64,000 nucleotides of DNA, from assembly GCF_014287815.1 (NCBI RefSeq), contig NZ_JACOOQ010000014.1:1-64000 (forward strand), written 5' to 3'. A program made the position numbers and the translations under genes. Position 1 is the first letter of the stretch, and every line of letters begins with the position of its first letter. Below the pieces are notes generated by a model. The model ran no database searches. It was not told the DNA's origin and saw only the letters and a list, made by a program, of their open reading frames with translations. The DNA is from Clostridium lentum (GTDB lineage Bacteria > Bacillota > Clostridia > Clostridiales > Clostridiaceae). Positions 1 to 9,202 of this stretch are shown here, piece after piece.

Positions 1-233
1 ACCGAAGGTCTTTTTGTCATATTCAATTTTCGAATTTTAATTGATATTTCAAAGTTATTTTTCTATTATTATGCCAAATTAGCCCTATGCTATTTTTTCA
101 TACGAAACTTTACACTATCCATTAGTATTTGTTTAAGTATTATTTTTCATTTATCACACCTTACATATTAATTTCAGTTATAACTTAAAATATAGATGAA
201 TTTGATATACATAAATCTTTTTACAAACAAAAA
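1..233. other. Left-edge stretch without a recognisable gene
   Basis: I see no convincing gene here. On the minus strand an AAGGTG box precedes an ATG at 150, but that frame stops after five codons. A second minus-strand ATG at 20 runs off the window edge without a visible ribosome binding site. The stretch lies just downstream of the riboswitch-like leader and its terminator, so the controlled gene must start beyond the edge or has decayed. Confidence 0.4.
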
Positions 234-272
234 GAGACTAGTGTATAGCAAATAAAGCTATACACTAGTCTC
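234..272 (-). terminator. Intrinsic terminator, 16-bp perfect stem
   Basis: Perfect inverted repeat 234-249 / 257-272 (GAGACTAGTGTATAGC and its complement) with a 7-nt loop. Read on the minus strand it is followed by TTTTTGTTTG, a proper U-tract. It follows the riboswitch-like element directly and is probably that element's expression platform. It could also simply terminate the ABC exporter operon that ends at 441. Confidence 0.8.
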
Positions 273-274
273 AT

Positions 275-366
275 TATTTAAGACAAGCCACATGTAAAAA
301 CCAGTATGTTGACTTGCCACGTATTTCTTATACGCCAATTACTCCCTAGTGAGTATAACAACCATT
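275..366 (-). promoter_or_regulatory. Possible yybP-ykoY (Mn2+) type riboswitch
   Basis: The minus strand shows ACTAGGGAGTA (near 351-341), a small hairpin CGTAT/ATACG (near 335-321), then GGCAAGTCAACATACTGG (318-301) and a closing segment CATGTGGCTTGTCT (294-281), directly followed by a terminator. GGGAGUA plus GUCAACAUACU is what I recall as conserved in yybP-ykoY manganese riboswitches, which control Mn exporters and P-type ATPases. The leading GGGG is only GGG and I cannot fold the four-way junction with confidence. The controlled gene would lie left of the window. Confidence 0.5.
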
Positions 367-440
367 AAATTATATCATAAAATATAAATATTTAAATAAT
401 CTACTTATACCACCTAAAGACAAGATATCGCAAGCTACAT

Positions 441-2990
441 TTATTCATTAGATTTTAAAGCATCTATCATATTTATTTTCCTTAATTTTCTATGCATCAT
501 AAACATTACAATTAATGAAAATACAATTGTTAATATAACAGAGTAAATAAAGCTCATTATATATATATTAGGTGAAAGCATCATATTATCTGCTTCTGCT
601 GTTGTAATTACAAATCCATGAAGTATTTTCCCCATGAATACACCTATTATTATACCTAAAGCTGTTAAGATGAAGTTTTCCCTTAAAATATACATAGTTA
701 CTTCATAATCATAAAATCCTAAAACTTTAATTGTTGATAATTCTCTAATCCTTTCAGATACATTAATATTATTTAAGTTATAAAGAACAACTAGCGCTAG
801 TCCTCCAGCTGAAATTATTAATATTATCACTACTACATTTAAAGTGTCCATTGATTCATTAGTTGTTTTTGCTAAATAAGAAGTCATTGTAACATTTATG
901 ACTTTATTAGATTCCATAAGTTGACTAGCAATATCATCTTCATTGTAATTATCTTGACTTAATTTTATAAATTGCGAATTATAAATAACATCATTATTAA
1001 ATACATTTTTATAATATTCTTTTGACATATAAATTGCATGAGTTAAATAGTTTTCTGATATGCCTTTAACTTTAATTTTGTATGAATTATTATCTGCATT
1101 ATTAAAACTTATTTCATCACCAATTTTTACTTCTAATAACTTGGCAAGTTTTTCATTTATTATAGCTCCATCAGTAGTTAACTGATATTTTTCTTTAGTT
1201 ATTCTATTATTTAATAAAACAAAATTATCAATTTTAGTATTTGATTCTGGAACATATAAAGTAACATTTTGTTTATTTATATTCTCTTTTGAAATACTTA
1301 CTATTTCTTGATGAATTTTTAAACTATCTTCATATCCTTCTATATTATTTAATTTATTAATATATTCATCTTCATTCTCATTATCTATGTTTTCATTAAA
1401 TATTACCGTAGCTTGATACTTCCAAAGCTTGTTAAACTGTTTATTTGTTAAATCTCCTATTGAATCCTTAAGACCAAAGCCAGTAATAATCATAGCAGTA
1501 CATGAAGCTATACCAAATACAGTCATTATCATACGTTGCTTATATCTAAATAGATTTCTAAATGTAACCTTTTCATTAAAATTTAATCTTCTCCAGATAA
1601 GTGTAATTCTTTCTAATAGTATTCTTTTTCCTATTTTAGGTGCTTTAGGTCTCATTAATATTGAAGGAGTACTATTTAAATCTACATTTAAAACTATTAA
1701 TGCAGCTCCAACCGTACATAATATTGATATTATCATTGCTTGAAATATATATGATGAATAATACACTATTGTTAATTCAGGCAAATCATATTGAGTACTA
1801 TATGCCTTATATATTATTCTTGGAAATAAATTAAACCCTATTATTACACCAAGAATTCCACCTAAAATACTTGCTAATGAAGCATATAGTATATATTTTA
1901 TAGATATTTCACTATTACTATAACCTAATGCCTTCATTGTTCCTATCTCAATTCTATTTTCTTCTACCATTCTAGTCATTGTAGTAAGACAAATTAAAAC
2001 TGCCACTATAAAAAATACTATAGGAAACACTGTTGCTATTGAATTAATTCTCTTAACTACATCATAAAATTCAGAGTATCCTGGGTTATCATTTCTATCA
2101 AAGAAATAATATTTTACATCATCAATCTTTGGTAATTGACTTTCTATCATAGATATATAGAAGTCACTTCCTATTGCATCCACATAGTTTTTTCTTATTT
2201 CCTCTATAGCCTTTATTTTTATTTCTTCAAGCCTTTCATCTGGTCTACTTGAAAATAATTCTTCAATATATTTCATATTTTCTTTCATTTTTTCAGCATA
2301 TTCATCACTATATGTTTCTAAATCCTTAGTATTTTTAAAGGTAATATATATTTCTGAATAAACTTCCATAGAAAAATCGTTCTTATTTAATATAGCAAAA
2401 TAATCTACAATCCCCTTACCTACAGTTGTTGTACCTTTTGCTAGCTTTTCTATATATAATGGACTTCTAACAATACCTACAATCTTAAATGAATTATTAT
2501 TTAATTGATTTTCTATATTATCATCACACTGAATTGTATATGTATCACCAATTTTAAAATCACCATACTTTAAAGCTTGCTCATCTAGTGCTATCTCTCC
2601 TATATTTTTTGGTAGCCTACCTTCTAATATCTCTAAAGAGTTTATGTTGACAGATTTATCTTGGTCATATTCCATAAATTTAACAACACTATTTATATTA
2701 GTTAAATTGGCATCTATAGTATGTGATGCATAGTAATCTAATATTTTATCATTATTATCTAGTAACTTTAAATCTTCCTGACTTAACCCTACACTTGAAA
2801 CTATCTTAGCATCCATCAAATTATATTCATTATAAAAATTTTCAATTGCTGCTTTCATATTAGGTCCTGAAGCTTTTATACCTGAATAAAAAGCAACACC
2901 TAACAAAATAATTACTAATATCGAAATAAATCTAGCTTTTGATGATTTAATTTCTCTTAATATTGACTTACTATATGCTTTTATTTTCAT
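441..2990 (-). CDS. ABC transporter permease, FtsX/MacB type (849 aa)
   Basis: Large membrane component of an ABC system with two FtsX-like modules. A signal-anchor helix (about residues 20-40) is followed by a roughly 270-residue extracytoplasmic domain, three membrane helices (about 315-440), a second anchor helix (about 490-510), another extracytoplasmic domain and three C-terminal helices (about 715-840). The helix pattern and the MTRMVEENRIEIGTMKALG loop are typical of MacB/YtrF-type mechanotransmission permeases, which move lipids, peptides or antibiotics rather than small nutrients. The ATG has an AGGAGGAG site. It lies 9 nt downstream of its ATPase. The substrate cannot be told from the sequence. 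Confidence 0.85.
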   Translation of the reverse strand: MKIKAYSKSILREIKSSKARFISILVIILLGVAFYSGIKASGPNMKAAIENFYNEYNLMDAKIVSSVGLSQEDLKLLDNNDKILDYYASHTIDANLTNINSVVKFMEYDQDKSVNINSLEILEGRLPKNIGEIALDEQALKYGDFKIGDTYTIQCDDNIENQLNNNSFKIVGIVRSPLYIEKLAKGTTTVGKGIVDYFAILNKNDFSMEVYSEIYITFKNTKDLETYSDEYAEKMKENMKYIEELFSSRPDERLEEIKIKAIEEIRKNYVDAIGSDFYISMIESQLPKIDDVKYYFFDRNDNPGYSEFYDVVKRINSIATVFPIVFFIVAVLICLTTMTRMVEENRIEIGTMKALGYSNSEISIKYILYASLASILGGILGVIIGFNLFPRIIYKAYSTQYDLPELTIVYYSSYIFQAMIISILCTVGAALIVLNVDLNSTPSILMRPKAPKIGKRILLERITLIWRRLNFNEKVTFRNLFRYKQRMIMTVFGIASCTAMIITGFGLKDSIGDLTNKQFNKLWKYQATVIFNENIDNENEDEYINKLNNIEGYEDSLKIHQEIVSISKENINKQNVTLYVPESNTKIDNFVLLNNRITKEKYQLTTDGAIINEKLAKLLEVKIGDEISFNNADNNSYKIKVKGISENYLTHAIYMSKEYYKNVFNNDVIYNSQFIKLSQDNYNEDDIASQLMESNKVINVTMTSYLAKTTNESMDTLNVVVIILIISAGGLALVVLYNLNNINVSERIRELSTIKVLGFYDYEVTMYILRENFILTALGIIIGVFMGKILHGFVITTAEADNMMLSPNIYIMSFIYSVILTIVFSLIVMFMMHRKLRKINMIDALKSNE

Positions 2991-2999
2991 ATTCTCCTC

Positions 3000-3701
3000 C
3001 TACCACTCTATTGTTTCAACTGGTGATGGATTTGAATTAACTTCAATGCTTCTTACTTTAGCATCATTTATTCTAATTACTCTATCAGCCATCGGTGCCA
3101 ATGCCGAATTATGTGTTATAACAATTACGGTTGTCCCAGTATTTCTGCAGGTATCCTGTAATGTTTTTAATATTTGCTTTCCCGTAGTATAATCAAGAGC
3201 ACCTGTTGGTTCATCACAAAGTAACAACTTTGGATTTTTAGCTATTGCTCTTGCTATAGCCACTCTCTGTTGCTCTCCTCCTGATAACTGAGCTGGAAAA
3301 TTATTCTTTCTATGTTCAAGCCCCACTAATTTTAATGTTTCATCAATATCTAATGCATTAGTTACTATTTGTGAAGCCAGTTCAACGTTTTCTCTAGCTG
3401 TTAAGTTTTGTACTAAATTATAAAATTGAAAAACAAATCCTACATCATTTCTTCGATATTTGGTAAGTTGCTTACTATTATATTTTGAAATATCCACTCC
3501 ATCTATAATTATTTGACCTTCATCACAGCTATCCATTCCTCCAAGTATGTTTAATACAGTAGACTTACCAGCTCCACTTGGCCCTAAAATAATAACAAAC
3601 TCACCTTTTTCTATCTCAAAATTGATATTATTATTTGCTACTATTGTGCTTTCTCCCATTCTGTATCTTTTACATTCATTTATCACTTGTATATATGCCA
3701 T
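3000..3701 (-). CDS. ABC transporter ATP-binding protein, LolD/MacB type (233 aa)
   Basis: Cytoplasmic ATPase partner of the FtsX-like permease. Walker [10 protein letters not shown] is at residues 40-48, the signature [14 protein letters not shown] starts at 139, and Walker [13 protein letters not shown] at 159. The DEPTGALD form is characteristic of the MacB/LolD/FtsE subfamily. Length fits the family. The start has an AGGAGGAGAAA site. The two genes form a compact operon with the promoter presumably in the 120-bp gap upstream. The function is probably export or envelope stress defence, but no regulator is adjacent to support one substrate. Confidence 0.92.
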   Translation of the reverse strand: MAYIQVINECKRYRMGESTIVANNNINFEIEKGEFVIILGPSGAGKSTVLNILGGMDSCDEGQIIIDGVDISKYNSKQLTKYRRNDVGFVFQFYNLVQNLTARENVELASQIVTNALDIDETLKLVGLEHRKNNFPAQLSGGEQQRVAIARAIAKNPKLLLCDEPTGALDYTTGKQILKTLQDTCRNTGTTVIVITHNSALAPMADRVIRINDAKVRSIEVNSNPSPVETIEW

Positions 3702-3736
3702 TTTCTCCTCCTAAAATCATACTTATAGTTATTCAT

Positions 3737-3773
3737 AGTATACGTTTTATACTTAATGATACTATTTTAGTAT
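3737..3773 (-). promoter_or_regulatory. Inverted repeats upstream of the ABC exporter operon
   Basis: Two AT-rich palindromes sit upstream of the ATPase gene: ATACTA-ttt-TAGTAT at 3759-3773 and AGTAT-n7-ATACT at 3737-3753. They share the half-site AGTAT/ATACT and could be an operator. TATAAT-like hexamers overlap them on the minus strand. I cannot name a regulator. Confidence 0.3.
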
Positions 3774-3820
3774 AATTATATTAGATTTAAATAACAACCA
3801 TCAAATATACGATAATATTA

Positions 3821-4804
3821 TTACTTTTTAAATAAATCTTTAAGCTTATCTGTAAATGTAAATTTTCTTTCTGTAGTATATTCATTATTACCTAACCTCT
3901 TGCTTTCTACTTTATCTAAAATAAGCATTTGGTATTGATCAGATTGTCTCATTAGCTTATCGCATTTTTCATTTAAGTCACTATTAATCTTAATTAACCT
4001 ACGAATCTCTTCATCACGGTCTGCTTTTTTCTCTTTCTCTAGCTTGGCTATTTTTGCAAGCACTTGTATATAATTAGCTTTATAAACTTTCAGTTCTGCT
4101 ATTTCAGAACTTTTAGTAGAAGCTTCCTTCACAATCCCTTTTATTTCTCCCACTAAATTATTGAAAGCCTCCTTAGCATTATTTCTAGTAGTTGTTAGTT
4201 CTACTATATCTGCTTGAGCTTTTAAGATTTCCTCATTTAATTCTAAATTATTATCTTTCAACTCACTAATAAGTTGATTTTTTTCATTAAGTTTCTTTCT
4301 TAATATTGCTATTTCTTTTTTTAAACTCTCTATTTCTTTTTCAAAAAATTCCATGGTATTTTTATGTTTTCTTAAGTTATTCTCATTATCACCTATTGAT
4401 AATGTTAATTGATTAACCTTTTTTGTTAATATAGCATTTTCTTCTGCATAATCATCTATTATTCGCCTAAGCTTATCTATCTCACTGGCACTTCTTCTGC
4501 TTTTACTACTTTTATTGTTGCTAGATACTATATCTTTAGGTTCAACAGTTTCTATATTATCTACCACTAGATCTTTTCTAATATTCTTCTTATTTAGCAT
4601 AATATTATTTCTCAATATTTCTATATCTGAAAGACTATAATAATTTTTATTACCATAACGCTTAACTGATATTATATTTTTTTTCCTGTAATTATCTATA
4701 GTAGTAGGACTTATATTAGCAATCTTACACGCATCCTTTTTATCAAAGTATTCTATTCCTATTTTATCTTTAATATTTTCTTTACAAGTATCTGTACCCC
4801 CCAT
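3821..4804 (-). CDS. MerR-like HTH with long coiled coil, RacA-like architecture (327 aa)
   Basis: Residues about 20-70 (DKKDACKIANISPTTIDNYR...YYSLSDIEIL) look like a MerR-type winged helix. A charged linker (about 75-105) follows, then a long Lys/Glu/Leu-rich coiled coil (about 108-300) and a basic, possibly amphipathic tail (FTDKLKDLFKK). There is no effector-binding domain, so it is not an ordinary MerR regulator. The layout resembles RacA-type chromosome-anchoring proteins, but sequence homology cannot be claimed. A GAGGAGG site precedes the ATG. It is a monocistronic-looking gene between the ABC operon and a TPR gene. The specific role is unknown. Confidence 0.65.
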   Translation of the reverse strand: MGGTDTCKENIKDKIGIEYFDKKDACKIANISPTTIDNYRKKNIISVKRYGNKNYYSLSDIEILRNNIMLNKKNIRKDLVVDNIETVEPKDIVSSNNKSSKSRRSASEIDKLRRIIDDYAEENAILTKKVNQLTLSIGDNENNLRKHKNTMEFFEKEIESLKKEIAILRKKLNEKNQLISELKDNNLELNEEILKAQADIVELTTTRNNAKEAFNNLVGEIKGIVKEASTKSSEIAELKVYKANYIQVLAKIAKLEKEKKADRDEEIRRLIKINSDLNEKCDKLMRQSDQYQMLILDKVESKRLGNNEYTTERKFTFTDKLKDLFKK

Positions 4805-4946
4805 TTCATCCTCCTCTTTAAATCACTGAATACTTATAAAGTTATTATTCTATATTTTTCTTCCAAATCCTTCATATTTTTTTAAAAATTCATTTTTCTT
4901 ATGCCATAAATAGTTTATATTATACTAATTAAACTTATGTGAATCA

Positions 4947-5861
4947 CTAGTTAAAGATTTTTTTATATCTCTCTAAAGTTCTAATTCTGTCTAATTCCCT
5001 ATCTTTCTTCATGTACTCTACAAAAAAGTCATTGAGCTTAATGGATTTAAAAACATCATTTAATGCTAAATCCAATTCACTTATGGCCGCATAAAAACAT
5101 GCTCTATTATAATAAAGAAAACCTTCTTTTGGATTTTCTTTTATTCCTTCATTAATTATTTCTATGGCCTTCATATAGTCTTCTTTTTCACGATAAATTA
5201 CAGCATAATTAAGATAACTATACGGATAATATGGCTCTACTTCAATTGATTTCTTGTAATATTCTATAGCTGCTTCTTCATTACCTAATTTTTTACTAAA
5301 TACTCCCATATTAAATAGAATTCTAAAATGTTTCGGTGAAAGTTCCAGCGCTTTTTCCATATATTTAAATGCTAGTCTTGTATCCCCTAATTCGTCATAA
5401 ATACATCCTAAATTGGCATTTGCCCATAAATCCTTTGAATTTAACTTAAGTACCTCTGTATAGTTTTTAATAGCTTCCTCCTTATTACCAAGTTCATCAT
5501 AAGCATTCGCTAAAAAGAAATAAGCTTTTTCATATTTATTATCATTTTCTATGGCTTTTTTATAACATTCAATAGCTTCTTCATATAATTCATCATCATC
5601 ATAAATTATACCTAAACCATAATAAGCTATAGCACAAGTATTATCAATGTCCAATGCCATCTTATACATCTTTTCTGCTGAATTAAAATCAGCAATTTTA
5701 TCATAAAGAAATGCTAAATCTAAAATTAAATCTATATCTTTTTTCCCATCTGGACAAGCATAAGCTTTCTTTAAAAACTTTAACGCCTTAAGATAATTTT
5801 TTTCTGCCACAAAGCTTCTCCCAATCGAAATATAATTTTCAAACATATATGTATTATCCAA
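4947..5861 (-). CDS. TPR-repeat protein (304 aa, TTG start)
   Basis: At least seven tandem tetratricopeptide repeats fill the protein (repeats such as AYYGLGIIYDDDELYEEAIECYKKAIEND and ANANLGCIYDELGDTRLAFKYMEKALEL). There is no catalytic domain, membrane segment or signal peptide, so it is probably a cytoplasmic scaffold. An in-frame ATG at 5921 lies inside a terminator-like hairpin with no ribosome site. The TTG at 5861 has AGAGGTGG 5 nt upstream and is the better start. Partners are unknown. Confidence 0.8.
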   Translation of the reverse strand: MDNTYMFENYISIGRSFVAEKNYLKALKFLKKAYACPDGKKDIDLILDLAFLYDKIADFNSAEKMYKMALDIDNTCAIAYYGLGIIYDDDELYEEAIECYKKAIENDNKYEKAYFFLANAYDELGNKEEAIKNYTEVLKLNSKDLWANANLGCIYDELGDTRLAFKYMEKALELSPKHFRILFNMGVFSKKLGNEEAAIEYYKKSIEVEPYYPYSYLNYAVIYREKEDYMKAIEIINEGIKENPKEGFLYYNRACFYAAISELDLALNDVFKSIKLNDFFVEYMKKDRELDRIRTLERYKKIFN

Positions 5862-5899
5862 AATATCCACCTCTTCTTTATACAACTGCAAAAATAAAA

Positions 5900-5919
5900 G
5901 GCTGTAGTTAAAAACAGCC
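5900..5919 (-). terminator. Terminator-like hairpin in the TPR gene leader
   Basis: GGCTGT/ACAGCC with an 8-nt loop; on the minus strand it is followed by TTTTATTTTTG. It lies only about 40 nt before the TTG start of the TPR gene and downstream of a separate terminator for the symporter gene, so it may act as an attenuator of the TPR gene. Confidence 0.55.
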
Positions 5920-6014
5920 ATTATTTTTTCTAAATATATTAATTAAAAAATACAATTCTATCTTTAATTATATCTTAAATTTATTTTTTTAATCCACCAC
6001 TTTTCTAAAAATAA

Positions 6015-6048
6015 TATGGCAGTTTACCATAATTAGTATACCGCCATA
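6015..6048 (-). terminator. Terminator of the NSS symporter gene
   Basis: Stem TATGGC / GCCATA extended inward by GTTTAC / GTATAC (one mismatch), loop about 8 nt, just after the symporter stop codon; minus-strand tail is TTATTTTTAG. Confidence 0.7.
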
Positions 6049-6054
6049 TATAAT

Positions 6055-7599
6055 CTAATCCCATTTTTTTATTTCATCATTAAAACTACTTTTCTTTCGA
6101 TGATTTATTATAACTTTAGCAATAAATCCACTGGCAAAAACTAAAAATGTTACTGACCATCCTCCCATAATATTAGCCCATAATGGATATCCTGATTCCC
6201 TTCCATATATGCCTCCTCCAGCAAATAATGAATATAAATTCCAAATGCAGAATCCAGTTAAAGCTATTGGTGCAATAAACTTAATTGAGCCTATAAACCA
6301 CCATTTAGGCATTTTATATCCTGATGCATTCCTATTTACTTCCTTTAAAACCTTTGCTGGCTTAAATATCCATCCAATTACTATACATTCTAAAGTGCCT
6401 ATGATAATCATATTATATTGATTAGTCCAGTTATCAACAATATCTAGCCATGCTAATCCTGATCTAGATATAAATATTAAGGAAATTAAAGCTGCCACAA
6501 TACATATGGTCATTGTAGTTTTTCTTTTATTTAGTTTAAATCTATCTGCCACTCCTGTTGAAACACCTTCTACTATAGAAAATGCTGAGTCTACAGCTAA
6601 AGAAGCTAAGCATAAATAAAATATCATACCGAAGATCGCATTAACCCATCCAGTGTTTGTTAAATTTGCGATTGCTTGTGGAAAAATAATAAAGGCAGTT
6701 GCTATTCCTGATGCTGACATATCATTTATAGTCATTCCAACACCATACATGGTAGTAAACATGACAATTCCTGATAAGATACTTACACCTAAGTCAGCAA
6801 AAGCAATTACTGTAGCATCTTTAGCAATATTAGCTGAATCACTTAAATAAGAACCATATGCAATCATAATAGCCATCATAATAGATAGACTATAAAATAC
6901 TTGCCCAATTGCATCAATAACTAAATTTGACATTAATCCTTCATCTATTATTTTAGCAAAATCTGGGGTAAATAGTTTTCCTATACCTTCTATACCACCT
7001 GGCATGGAAATACCCTTAATAGCCATTATTATTAAAAATAACAAAGGTAATGTAAGACCTGTATATTTTACTACCCTTCCTACACTAGAAGTTCCTCGCC
7101 TTATGCATAAATAAATTAAAGTCCAAGCCACTAAAAGCATTATTATCATAACCCACGGTATTTGAGCTCCTGAAATAGTCCATGAAGTTTCTGTTATATT
7201 AGCAAATAAAGAACTTGCTGCTTGAGAATCACCTACCATCCCAGTAAATTTAAAGCTAAAAACAGCCATAGCAATTACCCAAGCAAAAACTACTGCATAA
7301 TAAGTTGAAATTGCAAAAGCATTAGTTGTAGCTGCCCAACCAACAAACTCTGATTTTTTATTTATGGTTCTAAATGCTCCTGGAGCTCCTTCTCTTGTTT
7401 TTCTACCAATAGCTATTTCCATAGTTAACAAAGGAATTCCTAGTGCTAGCATAGCAATTGTATATATCAGTAAAAAAGCTCCTCCACCATATTTTGCAGC
7501 CAGACCTGGAAATCGCCATGCATTACCAAGCCCCACTGCCGATCCTATTGCTGCCAAAATAAATGTAGTTCTTGAATCCCATTCTTCTCTTACCTTCAA
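6055..7599 (-). CDS. Sodium-dependent NSS-family transporter (514 aa)
   Basis: Member of the neurotransmitter:sodium symporter family (LeuT fold), which imports amino acids with Na+. The N-terminus REEWDSRTTFILAAIGSAVGLGNAWRFP is the family's Na+/substrate-binding TM1 motif, with the unwound G-N-x-W-RFP stretch, followed by GGGAFLLIY. About 11-12 membrane helices can be drawn, as expected for 500-residue bacterial members such as TnaT and MhsT. The start is TTG with a GAGGTGATAA site. It appears monocistronic and has its own terminator. The amino acid transported cannot be assigned. Confidence 0.93.
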   Translation of the reverse strand: MKVREEWDSRTTFILAAIGSAVGLGNAWRFPGLAAKYGGGAFLLIYTIAMLALGIPLLTMEIAIGRKTREGAPGAFRTINKKSEFVGWAATTNAFAISTYYAVVFAWVIAMAVFSFKFTGMVGDSQAASSLFANITETSWTISGAQIPWVMIIMLLVAWTLIYLCIRRGTSSVGRVVKYTGLTLPLLFLIIMAIKGISMPGGIEGIGKLFTPDFAKIIDEGLMSNLVIDAIGQVFYSLSIMMAIMIAYGSYLSDSANIAKDATVIAFADLGVSILSGIVMFTTMYGVGMTINDMSASGIATAFIIFPQAIANLTNTGWVNAIFGMIFYLCLASLAVDSAFSIVEGVSTGVADRFKLNKRKTTMTICIVAALISLIFISRSGLAWLDIVDNWTNQYNMIIIGTLECIVIGWIFKPAKVLKEVNRNASGYKMPKWWFIGSIKFIAPIALTGFCIWNLYSLFAGGGIYGRESGYPLWANIMGGWSVTFLVFASGFIAKVIINHRKKSSFNDEIKKWD

Positions 7600-7685
7600 A
7601 TTATCACCTCATCAAAATAATAAAATACTTGTAATAATTATATTGATTTGGTAAAAATAAAATTACTTTTTTATAAATCATTTGC

Positions 7686-7739
7686 AAAAAATAGAAGCTA
7701 TAATATAAATTTAATAAAATATTATATTCTCTATTTTTT
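7686..7739 (-). terminator. Terminator of the repeat protein-MoxR-VWA operon
   Basis: Long AT-rich hairpin with outer arms AAAAAATAGA (7686-7695) and TCTATTTTTT (7730-7739), and additional inner pairing of ATATAATAT-like arms; minus-strand reading ends in a T-run. It lies about 50 nt after the VWA gene. Confidence 0.6.
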
Positions 7740-7789
7740 AACTCTATCAACTCCTCTAAAATTATTAATTTCTATTAATTAAAATTAAA

Positions 7790-9199
7790 CTAAAAAATAG
7801 GTTCCTGATTATTCATTGAGTATCCATCAGTCTTAACATCTTTAAGCTCAAGTTCAGTATCTTTAACTTCTACATTGCTGAGTTTTTTCACTGGTCCGTA
7901 AGATTCATCTAATGAAAGTTCATCTCCCCTTCCTGATATTACCCATAAAGTCCTATATCCCCTTGGAACCACTTCTAACTTTCTTTCACCCTTACCATCA
8001 GTGAAGTATATAAGAAGATTACACTTAGTGTTATTAGCATATTCAAATACAGGAGTAAACTTAGTAGCTCCTCCTGATGTCAGCCTTTTCTTTATGTCTC
8101 TCACTGATTTTGCCTTATAAACCCTTTTAACTTCCTTGTCACATTCAATGATAGTAATTTCATGATTATAGTTCTTTACAATAGACAACACTTCTTTTAT
8201 AGCTTGTTTAAACTCTTCATTACTTATACTTCCACTTATGTCAATGGCCACAGCAATTTCAGACTTATGGTTTCGTATTTCCCCTCTTAAATCAAGTCTA
8301 TTAGGTTGCCTTCTATTTCTTCTAGTTATAGTCTTCTTTTTATTACTTTCTACAGTACCCATAAGTTTCTTAAGCATAATATTCCAAGGTATTTCTCCTT
8401 GACTATTTTTTAAGTTAGCTATTAATGACTCCACTTGTGAAGGAATTGTTCCCTTTTGTGATGCATTAATAACTTTTTCCGCAAATTCTCTTAAAGTCTT
8501 TTCATCAAACTCATCACTTTCCTGCCACATATCATGCATCTTTTCAGGATTATAAGACTCTATCATAGAATTTGTCATTTGACTATCATCTTCTTCTCCT
8601 TCATCATTTTCTTCCATAAGATCCAATTCACTTTGTATTTTTTCAGCATAATACTCTAAGGTATTATATGCTTCCATATTAAGATTATATTTAAGATTTA
8701 CACCCTTTAAAGTAGTTGAATAAGGAGGTAGATTGTCTAGATATTGATTTACTACTATATCCATTGCTAAATTCACAGTTAATGTACTATATTTATTTTT
8801 AAGCTCTTTTGCTCTAGATAAATGAAGTGATAGAACATGATGTATTTCATGCTTTATAGTTGTTTCCATTTGTTTCATATTCAATTGAAGAAACAATATA
8901 GGATTAAAATAAATAACATATTTAGCACCTTTAAAACTTACTCCACTGGCACTGGTTATATCAAATCTTATTTCTCTTCCCATTTGAAATAAAAAATATC
9001 CATAAAAATTATCCTTGTCTTCCATAAGACTTAAGATAACTTTATCAACTAATTTAAAAAAATCTTCCTTAAACTCTTTTGTTATTTCAGGTTGAAATTT
9101 TTCACCATTTCTCTTGGCTTTATACATCTCAGCACTATCTATAAGTTTATTTACTTGTTGATAAAGTTTATTTACTCGCCTTTCAAAATAACTTTCCAT
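7790..9199 (-). CDS. VWA-domain protein with metallopeptidase-like domain, DUF2201 type (469 aa)
   Basis: The N-terminal half carries a zinc-metallopeptidase-like motif, HEIHH, at residues 117-121. An acidic linker (about 195-210) and a C-terminal von Willebrand A domain follow. Its MIDAS motif AIDISGS is at about 319-324, with a later FTDG. This is the combination in the putative metallopeptidase/VWA-like family often paired with MoxR ATPases. The gene lies 3 nt after the MoxR gene and is last in its operon. By analogy with RavA-ViaA, the AAA protein may remodel targets recruited by this protein. Whether the peptidase site is active is unknown. Confidence 0.85.
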   Translation of the reverse strand: MESYFERRVNKLYQQVNKLIDSAEMYKAKRNGEKFQPEITKEFKEDFFKLVDKVILSLMEDKDNFYGYFLFQMGREIRFDITSASGVSFKGAKYVIYFNPILFLQLNMKQMETTIKHEIHHVLSLHLSRAKELKNKYSTLTVNLAMDIVVNQYLDNLPPYSTTLKGVNLKYNLNMEAYNTLEYYAEKIQSELDLMEENDEGEEDDSQMTNSMIESYNPEKMHDMWQESDEFDEKTLREFAEKVINASQKGTIPSQVESLIANLKNSQGEIPWNIMLKKLMGTVESNKKKTITRRNRRQPNRLDLRGEIRNHKSEIAVAIDISGSISNEEFKQAIKEVLSIVKNYNHEITIIECDKEVKRVYKAKSVRDIKKRLTSGGATKFTPVFEYANNTKCNLLIYFTDGKGERKLEVVPRGYRTLWVISGRGDELSLDESYGPVKKLSNVEVKDTELELKDVKTDGYSMNNQEPIF

Positions 9200-9202
9200 A
9201 TT

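Noticed and set aside
148..150. Start of a gene at the left edge after an AAGGTG box
   Set aside because: The frame ends after five codons and the other frames are closed or lack start signals.
5862..5921. Twenty additional N-terminal residues of the TPR protein
   Set aside because: The ATG at 5921 lies within a terminator-like hairpin without a ribosome site, whereas TTG at 5861 has AGAGGTGG.
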